Shown one piece after another: positions 1-6,517 of a DNA stretch of 17,440 nt. The notes beneath the pieces were generated by a model, which was given only the letters and a program-made list of their open reading frames with translations, was not told the origin of the DNA and searched no databases. The position numbers and the translations under genes were made by a program. The first letter of the stretch is position 1. Each line of letters begins with the position of its first letter. The stretch spans positions 1 through 17,440 of the forward strand of contig USFO01000025.1 in assembly GCA_900553955.1 (NCBI GenBank). Reading direction: 5' to 3'. Source of the stretch: an uncultured Oscillospiraceae bacterium (GTDB taxonomy: Bacteria; Bacillota; Clostridia; Oscillospirales; Ruminococcaceae).

Positions 1-93
1 TATTATACCTTTTTTGTAGGAATTGCAATACGCTTTTCAAATTATTTTAGGAAAATTCAAAATTTTTTTTGCGAACGGCGGTTGAATGCAAAA
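1..93. other. AT-rich gene-free left edge
   Basis: No coding region is supported here. Read leftward, TTGCAA (24-19) and a TATAAT-like sequence (7-2) could form a promoter firing out of the window. The 15-base spacing is poor, so this is only a weak suggestion. Confidence 0.3.
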
Positions 94-120
94 TAGCGGG
101 CAGTTAGGAGCTGCCCGCTA
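94..120 (-). terminator. Second hairpin terminator behind the Na/Pi cotransporter
   Basis: Ten-base perfect arms, TAGCGGGCAG (94-103) and CTGCCCGCTA (111-120), enclose a 7-base loop. Read leftward the stem is followed by a short run of T. It lies just beyond another hairpin at 125-148, so the leftward cotransporter transcript meets two stops in tandem. Confidence 0.6.
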
Positions 121-148
121 AAAAACCGCCGCTGCTTCAAGCGGCGGT
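121..148 (-). terminator. Intrinsic terminator of the Na/Pi cotransporter transcript
   Basis: Nine-base arms ACCGCCGCT (125-133) and AGCGGCGGT (140-148) flank a 6-base loop. Read leftward the stem runs straight into a T-rich tract (124-119). It directly follows repeat element A. Confidence 0.75.
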
Positions 149-252
149 CGTTTCTGTGCATAAGATTATATGTTATCGAAAAGGAAGATAGGGCGGAAGA
201 AACCCGTCGGGGGGTGCATTTTTATTCGGGTCAGCCTGCCGAATTTCGGCAA
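149..252 (-). repeat. Copy A of a three-copy ~100-nt interspersed element
   Basis: This stretch aligns over its length with 13621-13731 (opposite orientation) and 17343-17440 (same orientation). Blocks kept in all three include TTTCTGTGCATAA, a TATAAT-containing segment, GGAAGA and an ACCC/GGGT hairpin. Orientation is assigned so that the GC hairpin (here 125-148) is at the 3' end. In this copy the element begins a few bases after the cotransporter stop codon, so it would be the 3' untranslated region of that mRNA. Confidence 0.75.
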
Positions 253-260
253 GCTGTTTG

Positions 261-2036
261 TTATTCCTCCGTCAGGGGGGAGTAATATTCGTTCTTATAG
301 TTTATATAGTGCTCCACAAAGTGCTCTGTGTCGCCGCGGTGAATGCGGCGGATGAACTCTTCCTCCGGAAGAGTTCCACGGCGGTACTGCACCGCCAGCG
401 AAACGCCGATGTTGGAGCAGTGCTTCGCAATGCGTTCCACGTCGATGAGGGTTCCCACAAAAAGCGAGCCCGCTTCGTAAGAGCATTCGCCGCTTTTAAG
501 GCGGGCAGTGTGGCGAGAGCTGATAAGCTCCGTCATTTCGCTGACCACGGCGCAGAACGGCTCGATTTCCGCCGCACCGCGGCGGTTCTCCTCTGCGGAG
601 CAGCGGGTCGCGGTAACGCAAAGCGCCATAACCGCACGGCTCAGGTAATCAAGCTCTTCCCTGCCGCCGGGGGTAAGCCCCTTGCCCTTTGCCAGAATGT
701 CGCCGGCGGTTTCGCTGATGCTCAGGGCGTGCTGCGCAATGTGGTAGCAGTCGTCGCTGCGGGTCAAAAGCCCTGTGACTGCCTTTGCCTCCTCCTCGGA
801 AAGCTCGCACTCCGCAATCTTCAGCAGATAGGCGTTCAGCGCTTCGTTCATGCGCATAACGGCGGTGTACTGCTCGTTTATGCGGTCAACGGAGACGGTC
901 TTATCGCCGCCAAGGCGCACCAGCGCACTCGCCACACATTCGGAGGTGAGGCCGGCGATTTTTGCGTTGATGATTCGCGCCGCCTGAAGGGCAAGGCTTG
1001 GGGTGACGAGCAGATGCTCGTCCAGAGCGGAAACATCGCTGTCCACTTCGGTACCGTCGGAGGGCACAGTGAGGGTGCAGAGCTTCTCCAAAAGCTTGGT
1101 AAACGGAATAAACACAAGGGTCATTACCACGTTGAACAGGGTGTGGAAGTTTGCAATGCCGCTTTTGTCGATGGCTTCGTTCCAAAAGGCGAACACTCCG
1201 GTGTGCTCAAGCACAATCACTCCGGCGGTGAAAAGCACTGTTCCGATTACATTGAAATACAGGTGCGAAAGTGCCGTGCGCTTCGCCGCCTTTGAGCCGC
1301 CGATGCAGGATAGCATGGAGGTCACGGTGGAGCCGATGTTCTGACCCAGAATAATCGGAATTGCCGCCGCCCATGTGATGGCGCCGGTGGTGGAAAGCGC
1401 CTGCAAAATGCCCACGGATGCGGAGGAGCTTTGCAGCACCGCCGTTACCAGCGCGCCCGCCAAAATTCCCAGCAGCGCATTATCGCCGAGGGTGGAGAAA
1501 ATCTGCGCCATAACCGGCGAATCCTTAAGCCCGGAAAGGGAGCTTTCCATTTGCAGCATTCCCATAAACAGCACGCCGAACGCCACCAAAACCTCGCCGG
1601 TTATGCGGCTTTTTGCCTTTTTGCCGAACATGACCAGTGCCGCGCCGATAAGCGCCATAACCGGCGCAAAGGTGGTGGGCTTTAGCAGCTGCAGGGCGAT
1701 GCTGTCGCCCTCAAGCTCCGTCAGGCGGAGGATGTGCGCGGTGATGGTGGTTCCGATGTTCGAGCCCATAATGATACCGATAGCCTGCGAAAGCTTGATT
1801 ATGCCGGAATTGACAAGTCCCACGGTGATAACCGTGGTTGCACCGGAGCTTTGCACCAGCGCCGTGATTACGGCGCCCAGCAGTACGCTTTTCCAAACGC
1901 TGCCGGTGAGTTTTTCAAGGATTTGCGAAAGCTTTCTGCCCGAAATTTTTTCAAGGCTTGCGGAAAGGCAGTGCATTCCGTAAAGGAACAGCGCCAAACC
2001 GCCCGCGGTAGAAAGCGCGTCATGAAATGTGTACAA
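261..2036 (-). CDS. Na/Pi cotransporter family protein with C-terminal PhoU-like domain
   Basis: A 591-residue inner-membrane protein of the NptA/SLC34-related family, expected to import phosphate, or a related anion, with Na+. Two inverted Na/Pi repeats are visible. The first carries ALVQSSGATTV (about residues 59-69) and GSNIGTTITA (91-100); the second carries AVLQSSSASVGI (199-210) and GQNIGSTVTS (231-240). The QSS signatures match the family's substrate-binding loops. After about residue 340 the protein becomes hydrophilic and helical, as in the PhoU-like regulatory tail of bacterial members. The start is TTG at 2036-2034, because GGAGG lies 8 bases upstream and the family N-terminus (helix with GGLALFLYGM) begins at once. 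Transcription is monocistronic and ends at the hairpins at 94-148. The family call is secure; the actual transported ion is not shown by sequence. Confidence 0.93.
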   Translation of the reverse strand: MYTFHDALSTAGGLALFLYGMHCLSASLEKISGRKLSQILEKLTGSVWKSVLLGAVITALVQSSGATTVITVGLVNSGIIKLSQAIGIIMGSNIGTTITAHILRLTELEGDSIALQLLKPTTFAPVMALIGAALVMFGKKAKSRITGEVLVAFGVLFMGMLQMESSLSGLKDSPVMAQIFSTLGDNALLGILAGALVTAVLQSSSASVGILQALSTTGAITWAAAIPIILGQNIGSTVTSMLSCIGGSKAAKRTALSHLYFNVIGTVLFTAGVIVLEHTGVFAFWNEAIDKSGIANFHTLFNVVMTLVFIPFTKLLEKLCTLTVPSDGTEVDSDVSALDEHLLVTPSLALQAARIINAKIAGLTSECVASALVRLGGDKTVSVDRINEQYTAVMRMNEALNAYLLKIAECELSEEEAKAVTGLLTRSDDCYHIAQHALSISETAGDILAKGKGLTPGGREELDYLSRAVMALCVTATRCSAEENRRGAAEIEPFCAVVSEMTELISSRHTARLKSGECSYEAGSLFVGTLIDVERIAKHCSNIGVSLAVQYRRGTLPEEEFIRRIHRGDTEHFVEHYINYKNEYYSPLTEE

Positions 2037-2236
2037 AATTTTTTCCTCCGAAAATTATTTGATTTTTTTAGTTTATTTTTGAAATTTTATTTTGGAACTA
2101 AAAACAATTTGAGCAGGCATAAAGCCCGCTTTGCCGCTTTTTCGAACGGCGAAGGGAGGGTGCCCGCCATGCGGGCGCGTTTTTATTATAAAGTTGTGCC
2201 ACAGGGGTGGCAGAGAGCGAACTACCGCCGCGTCAA
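2037..2236. other. Gene-free region with small palindromes
   Basis: AT-rich up to about 2110, presumably holding the cotransporter promoter, but no convincing -35/-10 pair was found. Beyond it are short foldbacks: TGCCCGC CAT GCGGGCG (2161-2177) followed by a T run, and CCAC/GTGG near 2200-2214. No protein is supported. Confidence 0.5.
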
Positions 2237-2573
2237 CCGCGGCTCAGCCGCCTTGATAAGTGTGCGCCTTGCGCCGAGTGATTGAGATAATAACCTCGGC
2301 TGGCACGAAGTGCCTCAGGCGGTCGAGCATCCGAGGCATACTGAAAATCCGCCCGGGACCCCGTCGGGGAGGCGGTTGAGATTAGAAATCGCTCCGTCTC
2401 CGGTGGAGCGTTTATTCCCCCTTTTCAAGGGGGAGTCTCACGCGGGAGCGTGAGGGTGGGGGTTGTAAAAACTTTTCTTTTACCGTCTTACGGCTTTTCT
2501 TTTGGTTACAAAAGAAAAGGGGTAAGTATCGCCCCGGTGACGGAAGCGCGGAGGAATATTGTGGGGCACAAAA
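2237..2573. repeat. 337-bp interspersed repeat, copy 1
   Basis: Matches 4334-4670 in direct orientation at a constant offset of 2097 bases, with about 27 differences by eye (roughly 92% identity). 2396-2526 is identical in both. The unit is a mosaic of palindromes, for example CCCCC/GGGGG around TTTTCAA, CTCACGC GGGA GCGTGAG, and CCGT CTT ACGG. Open frames here are short and unlike any known protein, so I treat it as non-coding. Confidence 0.9.
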
Positions 2574-2649
2574 CACGCGCTCAATAAAGCCACAGTAATG
2601 CGGGCAAAGATCCTCTCAGTCGTGCCTCTAAATCCTTTGGGCGCGCCAG

Positions 2650-2776
2650 CTCCCCTTATAAATAAGGGGAGCCAAGATTCGCGCTCCGTTCGCCTTGCCG
2701 AGCACAGGGAAGCCGAGATTCGCGCTCTGTTCACTTTGGTGAGCACAGGCGAGGCGAGGGCGCTCCCGCGCAGTGC
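2650..2776. repeat. Hairpin, 41-bp tandem duplication and MITE-end sequence
   Basis: An 11-bp perfect foldback GCTCCCCTTAT/ATAAGGGGAGC (2650-2673) is followed by two direct copies of a ~41-base unit (2670-2710 and 2711-2751, about 34 matching positions). Then comes GAGGGCGCTCCCGCGC (2756-2771), which also ends the foldback element at 6155-6426. A shorter version of the hairpin occurs at 4728-4750. No gene is visible. Confidence 0.7.
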
Positions 2777-2780
2777 GCCG

Positions 2781-2815
2781 AAAAAAAGCCCCGTGCTCAT
2801 TTGAGCACAGGGCTT
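2781..2815 (-). terminator. Terminator built from an inverted TGAGCAC pair
   Basis: Arms 2786-2799 and 2802-2815 pair over 13 of 14 positions. Read leftward the stem runs into seven T (2787-2781). The stem core is the heptamer TGAGCAC (2802-2808) facing GTGCTCA (2793-2799). It closes the DUF1294-rlmA-TSCPD operon. Confidence 0.85.
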
Positions 2816-2822
2816 CTCTGTT

Positions 2823-2839
2823 TGAGCACGGCGTGCTCA
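2823..2839. repeat. Inverted TGAGCAC pair directly after the TSCPD stop codon
   Basis: TGAGCAC (2823-2829) and GTGCTCA (2833-2839) make a perfect 7-bp hairpin with loop GGC. It abuts the TAA stop of the TSCPD gene and precedes the stronger hairpin at 2781-2815. It lacks its own T run, so it may be accessory to termination. Confidence 0.7.
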
Positions 2840-3100
2840 TTATTCTTTCATTTTCTTCTGCGCTTCCACAATGGCTTTGGTAAGCTGATCCGCGCAGGAG
2901 GTTCCTCTGCCGCGGCAGTCGTTGCCCGCAAGGCGGGAAACGATTTCGTCTGCGTTCCACCCCTCAAGAATTTTCGGGATTGCCGCAAGGTTTCCGGGAC
3001 AGCCGCCGGTAAAAACGATGTTGTGAATGGTGTTGTCATCATTCAAATCAAACGCGATTTTGCTTGAGCACGTTCCGTGAGTTTTGTATTCGTAATGCAT
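2840..3100 (-). CDS. TIGR03905-type TSCPD domain protein
   Basis: An 86-residue protein with the conserved layout of the small TSCPD family common in Clostridia: an early Thr-Cys-Ser (HGTCSSKI), FTGGCPGNL in the middle, and a late C..G.TSCADQL block in place of the usual TSCPDQL. The related TSCPD domain occurs at the C-terminus of some B12-dependent ribonucleotide reductases. The standalone protein has no proven function; conserved cysteines make metal or Fe-S binding plausible. ATG at 3100 lies five bases after the rlmA stop, with AAGGAG upstream, so it is the last gene of the operon. One odd point is that the Cys-Ser codons near the N-terminus are spelled by a TGAGCAC heptamer (3065-3071). 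Confidence 0.85.
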   Translation of the reverse strand: MHYEYKTHGTCSSKIAFDLNDDNTIHNIVFTGGCPGNLAAIPKILEGWNADEIVSRLAGNDCRGRGTSCADQLTKAIVEAQKKMKE

Positions 3101-3105
3101 TATTT

Positions 3106-3933
3106 TCAGTTCTCCTTTTTGTAAATATGTATGTCAAAAGCCGCCTCGACGGCAAGCTTTTCAACGCTCGCAAGCTTCTCTGCGCCCTTTGCGGAGGTTT
3201 TCCAGTAGTACGGCGTCATTTGAAACAGCGCGCCGATGTCCTCTCGGTGCTCAAGGTTCATCATGTAGCGAACGCGGCGGGTTTCTGCGTGCTCAAAGCC
3301 CGCATAGGCTATGTCCTCCGCCTTGTTTTCGTAGGGCTTATCGTATATTGCCGCCTTGAGCTGCCACAGATGCCGGGGCCCCGGTACCACATAGATGTAG
3401 TACCCGCCGGGCTTGAGCACGCGCAGGTATTCCTCACGGCACAGCGGGCTGAACACGTTGAGCACCAAATCCGCGCTTGAGCACGCGGCCGGCAAATCAA
3501 AGACGGACGCCACCGCAAATTCGATATTTTTGCTCCGCTTTGCAGCGCGCTTCACCGAGGGACGGCTGATGTCCACCCCTGCCATAATTGGCGCGGCGCC
3601 CTTTGAGCACAGGTCGGCGTAAATCTCCGCAGTGTAGTAGCCCTCGCCGCAGCCGCAGTCGAGCACCGTCTCGCCGCCCTTGGGAAACAGCTCGAAAACC
3701 GCTTCGGAAAGCGCTTTTTGCAGCGGTTCGTAAAATCCTTTGTTGAGGAAGGCGCTTCGCGCGGCCGCCATGGCGGCGCTGTCGCCGGGAATTTTCGAAT
3801 TCATTTTGTTCGGCGGCAGCAGGTGAACATACCCCTCTGCCGAGATGTCGAAGCTGTGCCCGTGCTCACAAAAGAGCCGTTTTTCACCGTGCTCAAGCGG
3901 CGCTTTGCAAATCGGGCAGATAAAAAAGCTCAT
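3106..3933 (-). CDS. rlmA: RlmA-type 23S rRNA (guanine-N1)-methyltransferase
   Basis: 275 residues. The N-terminal zinc finger is clear: C6, C9, C22 and H26, followed by FDISAEGYVHLL, very close to the family's FD.AKEGY.NLL. PGDSAAMAAARSAFL (49-63) is also typical. The SAM-binding motif I is LDCGCGEGYY (91-100), and VLKPGGY and MTPYYWKT come later. RlmA enzymes methylate N1 of G745 or G748 in 23S rRNA; in Gram-positives the G748 enzyme affects tylosin resistance. Which base is modified here cannot be told. ATG at 3933 starts 3 bases after the DUF1294 stop. At least eight TGAGCAC heptamers lie in this gene, in EH, VL and CS reading frames, mostly at positions not conserved in the family. Confidence 0.9.
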   Translation of the reverse strand: MSFFICPICKAPLEHGEKRLFCEHGHSFDISAEGYVHLLPPNKMNSKIPGDSAAMAAARSAFLNKGFYEPLQKALSEAVFELFPKGGETVLDCGCGEGYYTAEIYADLCSKGAAPIMAGVDISRPSVKRAAKRSKNIEFAVASVFDLPAACSSADLVLNVFSPLCREEYLRVLKPGGYYIYVVPGPRHLWQLKAAIYDKPYENKAEDIAYAGFEHAETRRVRYMMNLEHREDIGALFQMTPYYWKTSAKGAEKLASVEKLAVEAAFDIHIYKKEN

Positions 3934-3936
3934 ATT

Positions 3937-4215
3937 TCACCCCAAAATCCGTTCCCCGAAAAACTGCCAAAGCGCAAGGTGCAAAATAATGGAGAGGGGA
4001 ACGAGGATAATAAATTTCATGTGTTTTGTCTTGTGGCGGAACACCGTCATGCCGAAGAATGCCCCGGCTCCGCCGCCCAAAAAGGCGAGGAGCAGCAGTA
4101 CACGCTCCGGAACCCGCCGCCGGTGACGGGCCGCGAACCTCTTGTCCGCAAAATACACCGCCGCCGTCGCAACATTTATTATAATGTAGTATAAAAGCAG
4201 TATTTTCGTGCTCAA
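3937..4215 (-). CDS. DUF1294 small membrane protein
   Basis: 92 residues from a TTG start at 4215. The family pattern is evident: hydrophobic N-terminal helix, DKRFAARHRRRVPERVLLLLAFLGGG, GAFFGM..FRHKTKH and a C-terminal hydrophobic helix. Function of DUF1294 is unknown. A GTG further upstream (4299) would add 28 residues unlike the family. TTG at 4215 has AAAGGAG six bases upstream and gives the normal length, so I prefer it. That TTG is the first codon of a TTGAGCAC octamer. First gene of the operon with rlmA and the TSCPD gene. Confidence 0.85.
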   Translation of the reverse strand: MSTKILLLYYIIINVATAAVYFADKRFAARHRRRVPERVLLLLAFLGGGAGAFFGMTVFRHKTKHMKFIILVPLSIILHLALWQFFGERILG

Positions 4216-4333
4216 GGAAAGCTCCTTTCGGTCGGATTGAATTAAAACCGAATAATTTTTGTCGCCGCACCGCCCCGATTGCGGCTTTACCGTGCTCACC
4301 GAATAAAACGGAGCGCGTTTCTCACTGAACCAC
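4216..4333. other. Short gene-free leader of the DUF1294 operon
   Basis: Contains one TGAGCAC heptamer (4292-4298) but no convincing promoter pair. The operon's promoter must lie here or inside the neighbouring repeat. Confidence 0.4.
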
Positions 4334-4670
4334 CCGCGGCTCAGCCGCTGTGCGGAGTATGCGCCTTGCGCCGAGCGATTGAGATAATAACCTCAGCCGG
4401 TGCGAAGCACCTCAGGCGGTCGAGCATCCGAGGGAAACTGAAAAACCGCCCGGGACCCCGTCGGGGAGGCGGTTGAGATTAGAAACCCGAAAGTCTCCGG
4501 TGGAGCGTTTATTCCCCCTTTTCAAGGGGGAGTCTCACGCGGGAGCGTGAGGGTGGGGGTTGTAAAAACTTTTCTTTTACCGTCTTACGGCTTTTCTTTT
4601 GGTTACAAAAGAAAAGGGGTAAGCATCGCCCTGCCAACGGAAGCGCGGAGGAATATTGTGGGGCACAAAA
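4334..4670. repeat. 337-bp interspersed repeat, copy 2
   Basis: Direct copy of 2237-2573. Compared with copy 1, the small hairpin GGCAC GAA GTGCC is here GGTGC GAA GCACC: both arms changed together and pairing is kept. The adjoining stretch 4671-4835 has a GCTCCCCT/AGGGGAGC foldback (4728-4750) and no supported gene. Confidence 0.9.
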
Positions 4671-4835
4671 TGAGAGTAAACGCTGTCACTGGTCGCGGAT
4701 ACAACCCCTCAGTCAGCTTCGCTGCCAGCTCCCCTTACACAGGGGAGCCAAGATTTGCGCTCAGTCACCGCCCTGCGACCCTTTCACTTGGGAGCTGTTC
4801 CCTAACCAAAGCCGCGCTTCAAAGTTCTCCCCGCT

Positions 4836-5969
4836 TCACCTGCAAAGCTCTTTTTGTGCGCTTTTTATCGCCTCTAAGAGCTCGTCAACATCCTGCGGGG
4901 TGTTTTCCCGCCCGAAGCTTATGCGCAGGGCGCTGTCCACCCTCTCCGGGGGATAGCCCATGGCTCTGAGCACATGGCTCTTTTCGCCTTTGGCGCAGGC
5001 GCTTCCGCTGGAAACGAAAATGCCCCTCTCCTCAAGATAATGCAGCATAATTTCGCTGCGTATTCCCAAAACCGAGATGTTCACAATGGCGGGCAAAGCG
5101 TTAGGCTTTGAGTTGAGCACCACGCCGTGCTCATGCTCGATTCCCGAAATCAGCCGGTGCTCAAGCTCCTCCATGCGGTGCTCAAGCTCCGCCATATCTC
5201 CGTGAGAAATTCTCGCCGCCACGCCGAACGCCGCTATAAGAGGCAGCGCCTCCGTTCCGGATCGAATTTGCTTTTCCTGTTCGCCGCCGAGGTTCCGGGC
5301 AATGACCCGCACGCCTTTTTTAATCCAAAGCGCGCCTACGCCCTTGGGACCTCCGATTTTATGCGCCGTCACCGTAATCATGTCGACGCCGAGCTTTTCC
5401 CCCCGAAGCGGCAGTTTACAAAATGCCTGCACCGCGTCCGTGTGGAACAAAACCTCCGGGTTTTTACGCTTTGCCGCGGCGGCAAGCTTTGCCACCGGGT
5501 TTATCGCTCCCACTTCGTTGTTCACCGTCATAACGGAAACGAGAACGGTCTTTTCGTCCACCGCCGCGAATATTACCTCCGGCGTGATAACACCGTTTTC
5601 GTCCGGGCGGATGTATGTCACCTCGAAGCCGTTTTCTTCGAGGAATTTTGCGGATTTCATAACTGAATCATGCTCGTATGCGGAAACAACCACCCTGTTT
5701 CCGCGGCGTTTTTTCGCCAAAGCGCCGCCTATTACCGCAAGGTTGTTCGCCTCCGTTCCGCCGGAGGTGAAGTACAGCCCCGCCGGGTCGACGCCCAAGG
5801 CGTCTGCTACCTCCCGCCGCGCGGAATTCATGATATTCTCCGCCTCAATGCCCTTTTTGTGCAGTGAGGACGGGTTGCCGTAGCTTTCGGTCATGGCGGA
5901 ATACGCGGCGTCCGCCGCCTCCCTCAGCACCCTTGTTGTGGCGCTGTTGTCCAAATAAATTTCTCTCAT
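4836..5969 (-). CDS. NifS/IscS-type cysteine desulfurase
   Basis: PLP-dependent enzyme that removes sulfur from cysteine for Fe-S clusters, thio-tRNA or other sulfur acceptors. 377 residues from ATG at 5969. Key features are YLDNSATT (5-12), GGTEANNLA (70-78), His100, Asp178 and Gln181 of the PLP site, the PLP lysine K204 in TAHKIGGPKG, and the active-site Cys325 in SSGSACAKG. Starts at 5972 and 5990 are also in frame; 5969 matches the family N-terminus and has GGAGG seven bases upstream. The gene has its own promoter at 6012-6040. No IscU/NifU scaffold or ThiI gene lies next to it, so the sulfur acceptor is unknown. The C-terminal third has five TGAGCAC heptamers, giving a Glu-His-rich stretch (EHRMEELEH, IEHEHG, residues 263-281); the N-terminal half has none. 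Confidence 0.93.
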   Translation of the reverse strand: MREIYLDNSATTRVLREAADAAYSAMTESYGNPSSLHKKGIEAENIMNSARREVADALGVDPAGLYFTSGGTEANNLAVIGGALAKKRRGNRVVVSAYEHDSVMKSAKFLEENGFEVTYIRPDENGVITPEVIFAAVDEKTVLVSVMTVNNEVGAINPVAKLAAAAKRKNPEVLFHTDAVQAFCKLPLRGEKLGVDMITVTAHKIGGPKGVGALWIKKGVRVIARNLGGEQEKQIRSGTEALPLIAAFGVAARISHGDMAELEHRMEELEHRLISGIEHEHGVVLNSKPNALPAIVNISVLGIRSEIMLHYLEERGIFVSSGSACAKGEKSHVLRAMGYPPERVDSALRISFGRENTPQDVDELLEAIKSAQKELCR

Positions 5970-6011
5970 CATTCCGCCTCCGCAAAGCATATTTCTCCAT
6001 TATTCAGAGTT

Positions 6012-6040
6012 ATTATACACAAAAACCTATATGTTTTCAA
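6012..6040 (-). promoter_or_regulatory. Promoter of the cysteine desulfurase gene
   Basis: Leftward -35 TTGAAA (6040-6035) and consensus -10 TATAAT (6017-6012) with a 17-base spacer. The start codon is about 40 bases downstream. Confidence 0.85.
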
Positions 6041-6154
6041 GTATAGTATTGTAACTTTATTGTTAAAGGAAATTTGGCGATGGCGGCGCCGCGCGCCGCG
6101 CCTGTGGTGAGGGAATCTTAGCGCCACTGTACGCACCGAGGCAACTCTGTGTAT

Positions 6155-6426
6155 GGCGCGGAAGCGCCCTCGCCTCCCTCTGAGGAGGGAGGTGGATGCC
6201 TGCATAAAGGATTTGAGCAGGCAGACGGAAGGAGAGATACACCGAGTATGTGTGAAAGCAGCAGGTATAGACGAGAACTAAACTATAATGATACCTGTAT
6301 CACTTAGTGCACATCTACACCTTGGTGTAAGCAGCGCCCTCGCGTTATCTCTCCCTCAGTCACACCTTTGTATCCCTTGGGTGTGACAGCTCCCTCCTCA
6401 GAGGGAGCCGAGGGCGCTCCCGCGCC
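6155..6426. mobile_element. MITE-like foldback element
   Basis: Terminal inverted repeats of about 38 bases (6155-6193 and 6388-6426) match with roughly four mismatches. Inside are further paired segments: GCCTGC/GCAGGC (6198-6222), GGAGAGAT (6231-6238) with ATCTCTCC (6347-6354), CAGGTAT/ATACCTG (6262-6297), ACACCTTGGTGT, and GTCACACC/GGTGTGAC (6359-6387). It encodes no plausible protein. No target-site duplication is obvious, so mobility is inferred from structure only. Confidence 0.7.
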
Positions 6427-6478
6427 GTGCACTAAATCAACCGAGTGCGTTCTTGGCTTTTCCCCACCGTTTCCCACC

Positions 6479-6505
6479 AAAAAAGCGGCACCTTTCGGAT
6501 GCCGC
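6479..6505 (-). terminator. Terminator of the antiporter gene
   Basis: Read leftward: GCGGCATCC, loop GAAA, GGTGCCGC (one bulged base), then six T (6484-6479). It lies 13 bases beyond the antiporter stop codon. Confidence 0.85.
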
Positions 6506-6517
6506 CTTCGTAAAAGT

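Noticed and set aside
258..1295. Long rightward open frame opposite the Na/Pi cotransporter
   Set aside because: Its frame is a shadow of the cotransporter's codon bias. The protein is unlike any family and is His/Arg-rich, and the opposite strand has a clear homologue.
2237..2573. CRISPR array or insertion sequence
   Set aside because: Repeats are not regularly spaced short units with unique spacers, and no transposase or cas gene is present.
4547..4969. Open frame in repeat copy 2, and similar frames at 2480-2960
   Set aside because: They run through palindromic repeats and into other genes, differ between the two copies' surroundings and match no protein family.
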